Of a stretch of DNA of 64,000 bases, positions 37,071 to 45,348 are shown piece after piece. The first letter of the stretch is position 1; each line of letters begins with the position of its first letter. This stretch comes from Ideonella sp. (GTDB taxonomy: Bacteria > Pseudomonadota > Gammaproteobacteria > Burkholderiales > Burkholderiaceae_C). A program made the position numbers and the translations under genes. The notes beneath the pieces were generated by a model. The model did no database searches and was not told where the DNA came from. It was given only the letters and a program-made list of their open reading frames with translations. The stretch lies in the NCBI GenBank assembly GCA_015075165.1, contig JABTUY010000002.1, positions 806,001 through 870,000 on the forward strand, in the 5' to 3' direction.

Positions 37071-37583
37071 TCAGCGCGGCCGCGCGCCGGCCGCGCCCGC
37101 GCCGCCGTCGAGACGCTGCATGTTGTCGAGCATCTTCAGCAGGTAGTGCAGCGTGTGCGCCATGTCGTTGACCGAGAAGCCCGCGAGCGCGTCGTCGTAG
37201 TAGCTGCGGATTTTCGGCAGCGCGTGCGCGCGCCAGAGGCGGCGCCCGGCCGGCGTCATCGTGACCAGGCGGCTGCGGCGGTCGTGCCCGGCCGGCGTGC
37301 CGGTGCGCAGGTGGCCGGCGCCTTCCATCCGCGACAGCACGCCGGCCAGGTTCTGCCGGCTCACCATCAGGTAGCGCGCCAGTTCGCCCACGCCCATGCC
37401 GGCGCATGCCTGCGGCCGCGACAACGCACCCAGCACCGCCCACTGCTGCGTCGTCAGCCCTTCGGATTCGACGGCCCGGCTGCCGGTCTTGTGCAACATG
37501 TTGGCGCACTGGTAGAGCCGGAAGAACAAGCGGTTCGCCAGCTCGGTTCGGGTGGTGGAGTCGCCTTCAATGGAGGAATCCAT
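37071..37583 (-). CDS. MarR-family regulator (BadR-like position)
   Basis: The 170-residue winged-helix regulator contains LTTQQWAVLGALSRP, LARYLMVSRQNLAGVLSRMEGAGHL as recognition helix and wing, and DRRSRLVTMTPAGRRLW. It is divergent from badH across a 104-bp AT-rich gap. In Rhodopseudomonas palustris the MarR protein BadR controls the cyclohexanecarboxylate genes from the same neighbourhood and responds to 2-ketocyclohexane-1-carboxyl-CoA. That role is inferred here from family and context. Confidence 0.85.
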   Translation of the reverse strand: MDSSIEGDSTTRTELANRLFFRLYQCANMLHKTGSRAVESEGLTTQQWAVLGALSRPQACAGMGVGELARYLMVSRQNLAGVLSRMEGAGHLRTGTPAGHDRRSRLVTMTPAGRRLWRAHALPKIRSYYDDALAGFSVNDMAHTLHYLLKMLDNMQRLDGGAGAAGARPR

Positions 37584-37630
37584 GATCGATCGGCGTATCG
37601 GCGCGCTTGTCGGGTGGCGCAGGGTTGCCC

Positions 37631-37660
37631 ATTATAGGCAAATATATTGTCATAATTAGC
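37631..37660. promoter_or_regulatory. AT-rich divergent promoter/operator between marR and badH
   Basis: A 30-bp AT-rich island interrupts DNA of about 70% GC. It contains ATTAT and ATAAT as outer inverted arms and an inner CAA-N5-TTG dyad around AATATATT. It lies 48-57 bp from either start. This is a typical MarR-family site layout. Confidence 0.55.
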
Positions 37661-37687
37661 CACCCCGGGACCACGAGGCAGCCGACC

Positions 37688-38455
37688 ATGCAACGTTTCG
37701 AGAACCAGACGGTCGTCGTCACCGGCGGCGCCGGCGGCATCGGCAGCGCCACCTGCCGCCGCTTCGCTCGCGAGGGCGCGCGCGTCGCGGTGTTCGACCG
37801 CGACGGCGAGGCGGCCTGCCGGCTGGCCGATGCCATCGGTGCCGAGGGCGGCCGCGCGGCGGCGTTCGCCTGCGACATCACCGGGCGCGCCAGCGTCGAT
37901 GCGGCGCTGCAGGCGGCCGAAGCCGCGCTCGGCCCGGTGACGGTGCTGGTCAACAACGCCGGCTGGGACGTCTTCCGCCCGTTCACGAAGACCGAGCCGG
38001 CGCAATGGGAGCAACTCATCGCGGTCAACCTGATCGGCGCGCTGCACATGCACCACGCGGTGCTGCCGGGCATGGTGCAGCGGCGCGCCGGGCGCATCGT
38101 CAACATTGCGTCCGACGCGGCGCGCGTGGGCTCCTCCGGCGAGGCGGTGTACGCCGCCTGCAAGGCCGGGCTGGTGGCGCTGTCGAAGACGCTGGCGCGC
38201 GAGCATGCGCGCCACGGCATCACGGTGAACGTGGTGTGCCCGGGCCCGACCGACACCGCGCTGTTCGCCGACTACAAGCTCGGCGCCGGCAACCCCGAGA
38301 AGCTCGAGGAGGCCTTCATCCGCGCGATCCCGCTCGGCCGCATCGGCCGGCCCGACGATCTGCCCGGTGCCATCGCCTTCTTCGCCAGCGACGACGCGGC
38401 GTACGTCACCGGCCAGGTGCTCAGCGTCTCGGGCGGCCTCACCATGGCCGGCTGA
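37688..38455 (+). CDS. badH: 2-hydroxycyclohexanecarboxyl-CoA dehydrogenase
   Basis: The 255-residue short-chain dehydrogenase has the NAD site TGGAGGIGSAT, the NNAGWD motif, catalytic Ser in NIASDAARVGSSGEAVYAACKAG with the Y-x3-K pair, and PGPTDTALF. The stretches NNAGWDVFRPFTKTEP and ALHMHHAVLPGMV are as I remember them for R. palustris BadH. It oxidises 2-hydroxycyclohexane-1-carboxyl-CoA to the 2-keto form. badI and aliB follow on the same strand. Confidence 0.9.
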   Translation: MQRFENQTVVVTGGAGGIGSATCRRFAREGARVAVFDRDGEAACRLADAIGAEGGRAAAFACDITGRASVDAALQAAEAALGPVTVLVNNAGWDVFRPFTKTEPAQWEQLIAVNLIGALHMHHAVLPGMVQRRAGRIVNIASDAARVGSSGEAVYAACKAGLVALSKTLAREHARHGITVNVVCPGPTDTALFADYKLGAGNPEKLEEAFIRAIPLGRIGRPDDLPGAIAFFASDDAAYVTGQVLSVSGGLTMAG

Positions 38456-38517
38456 GCCGCACCCACCGTCGCGCCGCCCGCGGCGCAGCGTCACACCACC
38501 CAACCGAGGAACCCCCG

Positions 38518-39315
38518 ATGACCCAAGCCAGCACGCCCTACCAGGATCTGCTCTATGAGGTGCGCAACGGCGTCGCCTGGATCACGATCAACCGCCCCGA
38601 CAAGATGAACGCGTTTCGCGGCACCACCTGCGACGAGTTGATCAAGGCGCTCAACAGAGCCGGCTACGACAAGAGCATCGGCTGCATCGTGCTCGCCGGC
38701 GCCGGCGAGCGCGCGTTCTGCACCGGTGGTGATCAATCGGCGCACGACGGCAACTACGACGGCCGCGGCACCATCGGCCTGCCGATGGAGGAGCTGCACG
38801 ATGCGATCCGCAACGTGCCCAAGCCGGTGATCGCGCGCGTGCAGGGCTACGCGATCGGCGGCGGCAACGTGCTGGCGACCATCTGCGACCTGACGATCTG
38901 CTCCGACAAGGCCATCTTCGGCCAGGTGGGGCCGACGATGGGCTCGGTCGACCCCGGCTACGGCACCGCGTTTCTCGCGCGCGTGGTCGGCGAGAAGAAG
39001 GCGCGCGAAATCTGGTACCTGTGCCGCCGCTACAGCGGCGCCGAGGCGGCGGCGATGGGCCTGGCCAATGCCTGCGTGCCGCACGACCAGCTCGACGCCG
39101 AGGTGCAGAAGTGGGGCGAGCAGCTGTGCGAGCGCAGCCCCACCGCGCTGGCCATTGCCAAGCGCAGCTTCAACATGGACACCGCGCACCAGGCCGGCAT
39201 CGCCGGCATGGGCATGTATGCGCTGAAGCTGTTCTACGACACCGACGAGTCGCGCGAGGGCGTGGCCGCGCTGAAGGAGAAGCGCAAGCCGCAGTTCCGC
39301 AAGTTCGCCAAGTAG
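38518..39315 (+). CDS. badI: 2-ketocyclohexanecarboxyl-CoA hydrolase
   Basis: The 265-residue crotonase-fold ring-opening hydrolase forms pimelyl-CoA. The start at 38518 follows GAGGA. Characteristic segments are AFCTGGDQSAHDGNYDGRGTIGLP, VQGYAIGGGNVLATICDLTICSD and GPTMGSVDPGYGTAFLARVVGEKKAREIWYL, the MenB/BadI type with a conserved Tyr region. It lies between badH and aliB as in the R. palustris cyclohexanecarboxylate cluster. The residues are consistent with a Dieckmann-type cleavage enzyme. Confidence 0.92.
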   Translation: MTQASTPYQDLLYEVRNGVAWITINRPDKMNAFRGTTCDELIKALNRAGYDKSIGCIVLAGAGERAFCTGGDQSAHDGNYDGRGTIGLPMEELHDAIRNVPKPVIARVQGYAIGGGNVLATICDLTICSDKAIFGQVGPTMGSVDPGYGTAFLARVVGEKKAREIWYLCRRYSGAEAAAMGLANACVPHDQLDAEVQKWGEQLCERSPTALAIAKRSFNMDTAHQAGIAGMGMYALKLFYDTDESREGVAALKEKRKPQFRKFAK

Positions 39316-39326
39316 CCGACGCGGCG

Positions 39327-40475
39327 ATGAACCCGTACCTCGACGACGACCTGCTGGCCATCGCCGGCCACGCGCGCCGCTTCGCCAGCGAGCGCATCGC
39401 GCCCGGCTACCAGCAGCGCGACCGCAGCCGCGTGCTCGACCGCACGCTGATGCGCGCGATGGGCGCGCTCGGCTTCATCGCGCCGGAGCTGCCGCCCGCA
39501 TGCGGCGGCCAGGGGCTGCCGACGCTGGCCGCCGGCGTGATCCACGAAGAGATCGCGCGCGCCGACCTGTCGATGTCGTACGTGAACCTGCTGGCGTCGC
39601 TGAACGGGCAGATCCTGTCGCAGCACGGCCGGCGCGAGGTGGTGCAGCCGTGGCTGCAGCGGCTGGTGGCGGGCGACGCGCTGCTGGCCATCGCGCTCAC
39701 CGAGCCGCGTGGCGGGTCCGATGCCGCCAACCTGCGCCTGCGCGTCGAGCGCAGCGGCGACCACTACGTGATCGACGGCGAGAAGACCTCGATCTCGGCC
39801 GCCGACCAGGCCGATGCGGTGATCGTGTTCGGTCGCACCGGCAGCGTCGAGGCCGGTGCGCACGGCGTCACCGCGCTGCTGGTGCCCGCCGATGCAGCGG
39901 GGCTCACGCGCAGCCGCTTCGATTGCCACGGCCAGCGCGCGATCGGCCGCGGTTCGCTGCACTTCGACCGGGTGCGCGTGCCGCTCGACCACCGCCTGGG
40001 CGACGAGAACAAGGGCTTCGTGCAGGTGATGCAGGGCTTCGACTTCTCGCGCGCGCTGATCGGCCTGCAGGTGCTGGCGGTGGCGCGCGTCGCGCTCGAC
40101 GAGACGTGGGCCTACGTGGCGCAGCGCGAATCGTTCGGCCAGCCGTTGTCGGCGTTCCAGGGCGTGTCGCATCCGCTGGCCGAGGCCGACACGCAGGTCG
40201 AGGCGGCGCGCCTGCTGTGCCTGCAGGCGCTGTGGCTGAAGGACCGCGGCGCGCCGCACAGCGCCGAGGCGGCGATGTGCAAGTGGTGGGCGCCGCAACT
40301 CGCCTACGACACCATCCACCAGTGCCTGCTGATGCACGGCCATGGCGGCTACGACCGCGGCCCGATGGAGCAGCGCCTGCGCGACGTGCTGGGCTTCCAG
40401 CTCGGCGACGGCACGGCGCAGATCATGAAGACGATCGTCGCGCGCCAGCGCGCCGGGCGCGCCGCAGTGCCGTGA
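39327..40475 (+). CDS. aliB: Cyclohexanecarboxyl-CoA dehydrogenase
   Basis: The 382-residue acyl-CoA dehydrogenase family enzyme has LAIALTEPRGGSDAANL at the flavin site, GEKTSISAADQADAVIVFGRTG and FSRALIGLQVLAVARVALDETW. The C-terminal region has HQCLLMHGHGGYDRG. It is the flavoprotein that introduces the 1,2 double bond into cyclohexanecarboxyl-CoA. The assignment rests on overall similarity plus its place 11 bp after badI. A related dehydrogenase (35903) in the window has the isovaleryl-type catalytic region, which this one lacks. Confidence 0.82.
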   Translation: MNPYLDDDLLAIAGHARRFASERIAPGYQQRDRSRVLDRTLMRAMGALGFIAPELPPACGGQGLPTLAAGVIHEEIARADLSMSYVNLLASLNGQILSQHGRREVVQPWLQRLVAGDALLAIALTEPRGGSDAANLRLRVERSGDHYVIDGEKTSISAADQADAVIVFGRTGSVEAGAHGVTALLVPADAAGLTRSRFDCHGQRAIGRGSLHFDRVRVPLDHRLGDENKGFVQVMQGFDFSRALIGLQVLAVARVALDETWAYVAQRESFGQPLSAFQGVSHPLAEADTQVEAARLLCLQALWLKDRGAPHSAEAAMCKWWAPQLAYDTIHQCLLMHGHGGYDRGPMEQRLRDVLGFQLGDGTAQIMKTIVARQRAGRAAVP

Positions 40476-40482
40476 TCACGCG

Positions 40483-40569
40483 TTGAACGAGCACATCTGG
40501 GTGCTCACTCTCTTGAACCCGCACACCCGCGTGCTCACTCCTTGAACCAGCACACTTGTGTGCTGGTGG
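40483..40569. repeat. Three consecutive hairpins in a 30-bp tandem repeat
   Basis: About 2.6 units of a 29-30-bp repeat, each starting TTGAAC, lie between convergent aliB and the thioesterase gene and run into the last codons of the latter. Each unit folds: GAGCAC/GTGCTC, GCAC/GTGC and CCAGCACAC/GTGTGCTGG. The stems differ in sequence between units but keep pairing. This may be a bidirectional terminator array, although there are no T-tracts. Confidence 0.75.
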
Positions 40570-41350
40570 CCAGCAGCCGGCCCTGGCGCGACCAGATCTG
40601 CGCGCTCTGGTCGCCGAAGTTGCGGCCGAAGGTCTGCGCGTCGGCCACGCCGAGCACCGGCTCGCTGCCCTGTGCCGCCAGCTCGGCCGCGGTGGCATGG
40701 AAGTACGCGGTCATCGTCACCGTGCCGGACGGCACGAAGGTACCGCGCACCTGGAACACGCGCACGATGAACACGTCGCACAACGCCGCCAGCGAGAGGT
40801 GATCGAGCGGCCGCGGCGGCGCGTCGCGTACCCACAGCGTCGAATGCGGGCTCTGCGGCTCGGCGTATGGCTGCTGCTGCGGCTGCCACGCGCCGCGCAC
40901 GAAGCGCATCTCGTAGCGCTGCAGCCACGGCAGCCGCTTGCCGGTGTCGAGTGCCGGCACCGCTTCGGGCGGCGGCACGTCGGGCATGGGCGCGGCCTGG
41001 TGCGCGAAGGTGTCGCGTCGCGCGGCGAACACCACGCTGGCGTTGGCCATCGTCGTGTCGCCCTGCTGCAGGTCGACCCATACATGGCGCACCGACTTGC
41101 CGCTGCGCACCTCGCGCGCGTTGACGCTGAACGCGCCGGGCGTCAGCGCGGCGCAGTAGTTGACCGTCAGCGCCACCGGCTCGACTGCCGGGCCTTGTTC
41201 GAGCATCGCCGCGTGCAGCAGCGTGGCCGCGGTGGTGCCGCCGAACGGACCCATCATGTTCCAGTAGGCCGAGGGCGAGGCGCCGCTGTAGCGGCCGGGT
41301 GCTTCGCGCGTCAGCGCGCAGGCGGTGTCGAAAGGGTGCAGGTGGTTCAT
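40535..41350 (-). CDS. Acyl-CoA thioesterase family protein (double hotdog, TesB-like)
   Basis: The 271-residue protein shows two hotdog-fold halves: GPFGGTTAATLLHAAM with ALTVNYCAALTPGAF in the first, and WVRDAPPRPLDHLSLAALCDVF with SGTVTMTAYFHATAAEL in the second. Such enzymes hydrolyse acyl-CoA to free acid and CoA and may relieve CoA trapping by dead-end thioesters. The start at 41350 is preferred over an ATG 30 bp upstream. The last codons fall inside the 30-bp hairpin repeat. Substrate unknown. Confidence 0.78.
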   Translation of the reverse strand: MNHLHPFDTACALTREAPGRYSGASPSAYWNMMGPFGGTTAATLLHAAMLEQGPAVEPVALTVNYCAALTPGAFSVNAREVRSGKSVRHVWVDLQQGDTTMANASVVFAARRDTFAHQAAPMPDVPPPEAVPALDTGKRLPWLQRYEMRFVRGAWQPQQQPYAEPQSPHSTLWVRDAPPRPLDHLSLAALCDVFIVRVFQVRGTFVPSGTVTMTAYFHATAAELAAQGSEPVLGVADAQTFGRNFGDQSAQIWSRQGRLLATSTQVCWFKE

Positions 41351-41409
41351 CGTGCGGTGTCGTGGCGGTGCGGTCGACATTGTTGCAGGCGCTTTGGCAG
41401 AATGTCCGC

Positions 41410-41934
41410 ATGGCTTCCTTCGATGCCGTGACCCTGCGTCTGGCCGATGCCGGCGATGCCGACATCCTGGCCCGGATGTCGCGCGACTTGATCGAAGCAG
41501 GCCTCGGCTGGCGCTACCGCGCCGACCGCGTGCGGCGGCTGATCGCCCGGCGCGACACCGTGGTGCTGGTGGCGTGCGCCGGGCTCGGCGGCGTGGCCGG
41601 CTTCGCGGTGATGCAGTTCGACGACGAGCACGCGCACCTGCTGCTGCTGGCGGTGCAGCCGTCGCACCGGCGGCAGGGGCTCGGGCGTCGCATGATGCGC
41701 TGGCTGCTGCAGACGGCGCGGGTCGCGGGCATGGTCTCGGTGCACCTGGAGCTGCGGGCTACCAACCTGCCGGCGCTGCAGTTCTACCGCGCGCTCGGTT
41801 TCGCGCAAACGCTGGTGCTGGCCGGCTACTACGAGCAGCGCGAAGCGGCGATCCGCATGATGTGCCTGCTGCGTTCGCCCGACGCCCGGCTGCCGAGCGA
41901 CGACTGGCTGCTGCGCGCGCAGCGCCGGCCCTGA
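41410..41934 (+). CDS. GNAT-family N-acetyltransferase (RimI-like)
   Basis: The 174-residue single GNAT domain has the acetyl-CoA loop AVQPSHRRQGLGRRMMRWLL and the C-terminal signature NLPALQFYRALGFAQTLVLAGYY. Proteins of this type acetylate protein N-termini, lysines or small amines. It lies among CoA-ligase and degradation genes; in R. palustris the GNAT proteins Pat and KatA inactivate acyl-CoA ligases of this pathway by lysine acetylation. A similar role is an inference here. Confidence 0.82.
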   Translation: MASFDAVTLRLADAGDADILARMSRDLIEAGLGWRYRADRVRRLIARRDTVVLVACAGLGGVAGFAVMQFDDEHAHLLLLAVQPSHRRQGLGRRMMRWLLQTARVAGMVSVHLELRATNLPALQFYRALGFAQTLVLAGYYEQREAAIRMMCLLRSPDARLPSDDWLLRAQRRP

Positions 41935-42080
41935 GCGCGACGCGAGGGCAGGGCTCGCCGCGGACGCTGCGCAGCGAGGCCGAGGGGCAGCGCGAGGCCC
42001 GCGTGCACCCGTGATGCAGATCAAGCCGCCCGAGGGTGGTTGCGGTAGTTTCAACCCCGCGATTTCGACCGAGGGGCCGC

Positions 42081-42575
42081 ATGAACTGGGAACGCGAAAC
42101 CAGCCGGGTGCTCGAGCAGGAGCACCGTGAGAACCTGGAACTGATGGCGCAACTCGAGGCGCGCCTGGCGCGTGCCGGCCGCAACGTCAATCTCGCCGAG
42201 CCCGAGCTCGCGCGGCTGCTGACGCAACTGGCCGGCCACCTCGAGCGCGAGGTGGCGCGCCACTTCGATTTCGAGGAGCAGGAGCTGTTTCCGCGTCTGC
42301 AGGAGGCCGGCGACGGCGACATCGTCGCGCTGCTGACCGACGAGCACGCGGCGATCCGCGAGGTGGCCGCCGAGCTGCAGCCGCTGGCGCGCGCCGCCGG
42401 CCGCGGCGAACTGGCCGCGGCCGACACGCCGCTGCTCGTGCGCAGCACGATGGAGCTGATCGAGCGCCAGATGGCGCACATCCAGAAAGAAGGCATGGCG
42501 CTGCTGCCGCTGCTGGAAGACCTGCTCGACGAAGACACCGATCGCGAACTGGCGATGGCCTACGCCAGCGCCTGA
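42081..42575 (+). CDS. Hemerythrin HHE-domain protein
   Basis: The 164-residue all-alpha protein has the diiron ligand pattern EQEHRENLE, LAGHLEREVARHFDFEEQELFPRL and LTDEHAAIREVAAEL, matching the HHE cation-binding domain. Such proteins bind oxygen or NO or protect Fe-S enzymes. The start at 42081 is taken at MNWERETS; an ATG 45 bp upstream is also in frame. It lies before the double-GNAT gene on the same strand. Confidence 0.85.
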   Translation: MNWERETSRVLEQEHRENLELMAQLEARLARAGRNVNLAEPELARLLTQLAGHLEREVARHFDFEEQELFPRLQEAGDGDIVALLTDEHAAIREVAAELQPLARAAGRGELAAADTPLLVRSTMELIERQMAHIQKEGMALLPLLEDLLDEDTDRELAMAYASA

Positions 42576-42626
42576 AGCCCCGGCCGGCGTCCGCCCGCCC
42601 TTGCGCCCCCCGAAGGAGACCTACCG

Positions 42627-43649
42627 ATGAGCACCATCGCCGCCGCACCCGCCGCCGCAGCGGACACCATCCGCGCGCTGCGGGCCGAGGATCTCGACGC
42701 CGTGGTGGCGATCGACGCCGCGATCGAGGGCCGTTCGCGGCGCCGCTACATCGAGCGCCGCCTGCAGGCGGCGCTGCGCGAGCCGGCACAGCATGTGCAG
42801 CTGGCCGCGCTCGCAGGGCGAGGCATTGCCGGCTATGTGCTGGCGCGCCTGGTGCAAGGCGAGTTCGGCCGCAGCGCCACCGGCCTGCGCCTGGAGATGG
42901 TGGGCGTGCGCGACGATCTGCGCGGCAGTGGCGTCGGGCGCCAGCTGCTGCAGGCGGCGATGGCCTGGAGCCAGCGCCACGGCGCGACCGAGCTGCGCAC
43001 CACCGGGTCGTGGCGGCGCACGCGCATGCTGCATTGGTTCGACCGCATGGGTTTCGAGCTGGCGCCGATCCAGATCGTCGAACGCGCGGTCGGCGGCGCG
43101 CCGCTGCAGGCCGACGACCGGCCGGTCGCGCGGCCCGAGGCGCACGGGCCCGGGCACGAGGTCGATTTCGGTATGCGCGAGGCCAATGATTTCGAGCGCC
43201 AGACGCGCGGTGGCGCCGACGTGCGCCCGATGAGCAGTGCCGATGTGTCGGACATCGTGCGCATCGACCGCGGTATTACCGGCCGCGACCGTCGCGCCTA
43301 CATCGCGCAGCGGCTGGCCGAGACGATGGACGATTCGGCGATCCGCGTGTCGCTGACGGCGCGGCTCGACGACACGATCGTCGGCTATCTGATGGCGCGC
43401 GCCGACCTCGGCGACTTCGGCCGCATCGATCCGGTGGCGGTGATCGACACCCTCGGCGTCGACCCCGAGTACGCGCGCCGTGGCGTCGGTCGCGCACTGG
43501 TGTCGCAGTTGTTCGCCAACCTCGATGCACTGCGCGTCGAGCGTGTCGAGACGGTGACCTCGCTGCGCGAGCCCGAGCTGGCGCGCTTCTTCACCGACCT
43601 GGGCTTCGCGCCATCGCAGCGGCTGGCGTTCGTGCGCGCGGTGGGGTGA
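42627..43649 (+). CDS. Tandem GNAT-domain protein
   Basis: The 340-residue protein holds two related GNAT domains. Domain 1 (about residues 15-155) has VGVRDDLRGSGVGRQLLQAAM. Domain 2 (about residues 195-340) has LGVDPEYARRGVGRALVSQLF. Both begin with an IRALRAEDLDAVVAIDAAIEGR-like segment (VRPMSSADVSDIVRIDRGITGR in the second), indicating internal duplication. The RBS is GAAGGAGA. The domain 2 segment is close to the GNAT protein at 55873. Protein acetylation is plausible but no substrate can be read. Confidence 0.83.
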   Translation: MSTIAAAPAAAADTIRALRAEDLDAVVAIDAAIEGRSRRRYIERRLQAALREPAQHVQLAALAGRGIAGYVLARLVQGEFGRSATGLRLEMVGVRDDLRGSGVGRQLLQAAMAWSQRHGATELRTTGSWRRTRMLHWFDRMGFELAPIQIVERAVGGAPLQADDRPVARPEAHGPGHEVDFGMREANDFERQTRGGADVRPMSSADVSDIVRIDRGITGRDRRAYIAQRLAETMDDSAIRVSLTARLDDTIVGYLMARADLGDFGRIDPVAVIDTLGVDPEYARRGVGRALVSQLFANLDALRVERVETVTSLREPELARFFTDLGFAPSQRLAFVRAVG

Positions 43650-43669
43650 GTTCGGCGTTCGGCGCGTCC

Positions 43670-43768
43670 GCGCCGCGGTGGGCCGGCCTGTTGTGCTCCA
43701 TGTCCTCCGGCCCGCTGTGCGGGCCTCCCCCTCTTACTTGCGCACAACAGGCCAGCCCACCGCGGCGC
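43670..43768. repeat. Large inverted repeat with nested hairpin
   Basis: Arms at 43670-43696 and 43742-43768 are 27 bp and match at 26 positions. The 45-nt loop contains GGCCCGC-TGT-GCGGGCC at 43709-43725. It begins 20 bp after the double-GNAT stop. It lies in the 356-bp gap before the convergent ferredoxin gene and may act as a terminator for both sides. Confidence 0.85.
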
Positions 43769-43825
43769 TCGTTCGACATTCGGGTACGCGGGTGTTCGCG
43801 CTCATGGCGTCGCACAGCCGTGCCA

Positions 43826-43941
43826 AGGCCGAGGGCGCCGGGTGAACCGGATGCCGCAGGTTAAGGAGGAGCGGTCAGGCTGCGGACGCAGGCTGACCGC
43901 GGGGGACACGGAGGCATCCGGTCACCCGGTGGCCTCGGCCT
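43826..43941. repeat. Second large inverted repeat, nearly continuous nested stem
   Basis: Outer arms at 43826-43855 and 43913-43941 pair over about 27 of 30 positions. Inner arms 43871-43884 and 43887-43900 form a 14-bp stem with one mismatch and a tiny loop. The whole 116-bp segment could fold as one long hairpin with internal bulges. No open reading frame is supported in this gap (43650-44005), which holds just the two inverted repeats. A structured RNA or a non-autonomous palindromic element are both possible. Confidence 0.8.
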
Positions 43942-44005
43942 CGCGCCGATGGTGCGAACGGTTCAAACGCCGTTGACGACCGACCCGGCAGATCGCCGCG
44001 CAGCG

Positions 44006-44248
44006 TCAGTGCATCGCCTGGTACTTGGCCTGCAGTTCCTCGGGGCTCTCGACGAAGTCGGGATGCTGCACGATGCAGTCGGCCGGGCACACCAGCTTGC
44101 ACTGCGGCTCGTCCTCGGCGCCGACGCACTCGGTGCAGCGCAGCGGGTCGATCACGTAGATCGGGTCGCCGACCGCGATCGCTTCATTCGGGCACACCGG
44201 CCGGCAGGCATCGCAGGCGGTGCAGTTCTCGTCGATCAGCAGGGCCAT
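44006..44248 (-). CDS. 2[4Fe-4S] ferredoxin, electron donor to benzoyl-CoA reductase
   Basis: The 80-residue ferredoxin has cluster motifs C9-x2-C12-x2-C15-x3-C19 and C38-x2-C41-x8-C50-x3-C54. The long x8 insertion in the second motif and the C-terminal helix (ESPEELQAKYQAMH) are those of the Alvin-type ferredoxins, including the one that feeds benzoyl-CoA reductase in Thauera. The start at 44248 follows AGGAG. It is the last gene of the oah-dch-bcrCBAD operon; KorAB, encoded divergently, would reduce it. Confidence 0.93.
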   Translation of the reverse strand: MALLIDENCTACDACRPVCPNEAIAVGDPIYVIDPLRCTECVGAEDEPQCKLVCPADCIVQHPDFVESPEELQAKYQAMH

Positions 44249-44282
44249 GGCAAAACTCCTCGTGGTTGGATGCGCGGCCAGC

Positions 44283-44354
44283 CGGCGCCGGGCCGCTCCC
44301 AAGCCGACTGAGCCCCCTCGGGGGGCAGCGAACGAAGTGAGCGTGGGGGCAACC
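44283..44354 (-). repeat. Variant intergenic stem-loop repeat (after bcrD)
   Basis: On the minus strand this starts 3 nt after the bcrD stop and contains CCCCCACGCTCACTTCGTTC, then CCCCCC facing GGGGGG and an AGCGGCCCGGCGCCGG end. The architecture is like the main family (copies A-F) but the first stem is different. It fills the gap to the ferredoxin gene. Confidence 0.6.
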
Positions 44355-44357
44355 CGT

Positions 44358-45200
44358 TCATGCCGCGGCCGCTTCCAGTTCCTTCAGCTTGGTGTGCCGG
44401 TAGGCACCCCAGATCGCGGCGCCGATCGCGCCGGCGTGGATCGAGTCTTCGTGCGACACCGCGGTCACCTGCACCTTCTCGGCCACCATGTCTTCCTGGA
44501 TCGCGGCCAGCAGCCCGGTGTCGAGCGCCAGCCCGCCGGTGAGCAGCACCACGCCGTTCTTGACGCCGGTGACCTTCAGCAGCTTGACGATGCGCGAGGC
44601 CATCGACAGGTGGATGCCCTTCAGGATGTCGGGCGTCGCGATGCCGCGGCTGACCATGTTGATCACGTCGGTCTCGGCCAGCACGGCACAGATCGAACTG
44701 ACCTTCTCGGGATCCTTGGCCGTCTTCGACAGCGTGCCGATCTCTTCCACCGCCACGCCGAGGTAGCGCGCGATGTTCTCCAGGAACTGCCCGGAGCCCG
44801 ACGCGCACTGGCTGGTCATCTTGTAGGCCAGCACCTTGCCGCGCTCGTCGATCGAGATGGCGCGGCCGTTGAGCGCTCCGATGTCGACCACCGCGCGCGC
44901 CTCGGGGTTCAGGAACACGCCGCCGCGCGCGTGCGTGGTCATCGAGTAGAAGTGGCCGGTCGAGAACTTCACGTTCTCGCCCTCGCCGGTGGTGGCGATG
45001 TAGTCGACCTGCTCGGGCTTCAGGCCGGCATCGGCGAGCACGCCGTCGCGGCCCTCGGCGGCCAGCGTCATCGGGTCGCGTCGGCGGATGCGCTCGCAGC
45101 GCTTGGCCAGCCACTTGGGCTGGCCCTGCTCGTCGAACGAGAACAGCACCGACTTGACGGCGCCGGAGCCGATGTCGATGCCGATGGTGCGAATGGTCAT
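44358..45200 (-). CDS. bcrD: Benzoyl-CoA reductase subunit D (ATPase/activator)
   Basis: This is one of two ATP-hydrolysing subunits of the class I ATP-dependent benzoyl-CoA reductase. The 280-residue ASKHA-fold protein has the phosphate motif GIDIGSGAVKSVL at the N-terminus, VDIGALNGRAISID, and the Cys segment SQCASGSGQFLENIARYLG that helps hold the bridging [4Fe-4S] cluster with BcrA. Length is close to the Thauera BcrD. The start at 45200 is chosen over an ATG 45 bp upstream. It lies between bcrA and the ferredoxin gene. Confidence 0.93.
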   Translation of the reverse strand: MTIRTIGIDIGSGAVKSVLFSFDEQGQPKWLAKRCERIRRRDPMTLAAEGRDGVLADAGLKPEQVDYIATTGEGENVKFSTGHFYSMTTHARGGVFLNPEARAVVDIGALNGRAISIDERGKVLAYKMTSQCASGSGQFLENIARYLGVAVEEIGTLSKTAKDPEKVSSICAVLAETDVINMVSRGIATPDILKGIHLSMASRIVKLLKVTGVKNGVVLLTGGLALDTGLLAAIQEDMVAEKVQVTAVSHEDSIHAGAIGAAIWGAYRHTKLKELEAAAA

Positions 45201-45260
45201 GCTGGTACCCTGGCATTGAAGTTGATGTTCGTGGCACACGGCCACGCATGAGTCGCTGCA

Positions 45261-45348
45261 ACCAAGCGGCCGCCGCGGATCCGGCTTTGCCGGTCCGCTG
45301 GCGGCGCCCCCTCGAGGGGGGGCGGCCGAAGGCCGTTGCGGGGGTGGG
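45261..45348 (-). repeat. Intergenic stem-loop repeat, copy E (after bcrA)
   Basis: This copy on the minus strand directly follows the bcrA stop codon and shows the CCCCC-N-GGGGG and CCGGCAAAGCCGG arms of the family. The first stem pairs GGCC with GGCC around TTC (CGGCCTTCGGCCG). Confidence 0.85.

Noticed and set aside
45190-45210. A third GGTACC-centred operator just upstream of bcrD
   Set aside because: The GGTACC is present, but the flanking arms are in the wrong order and spacing, and the position is inside an operon.
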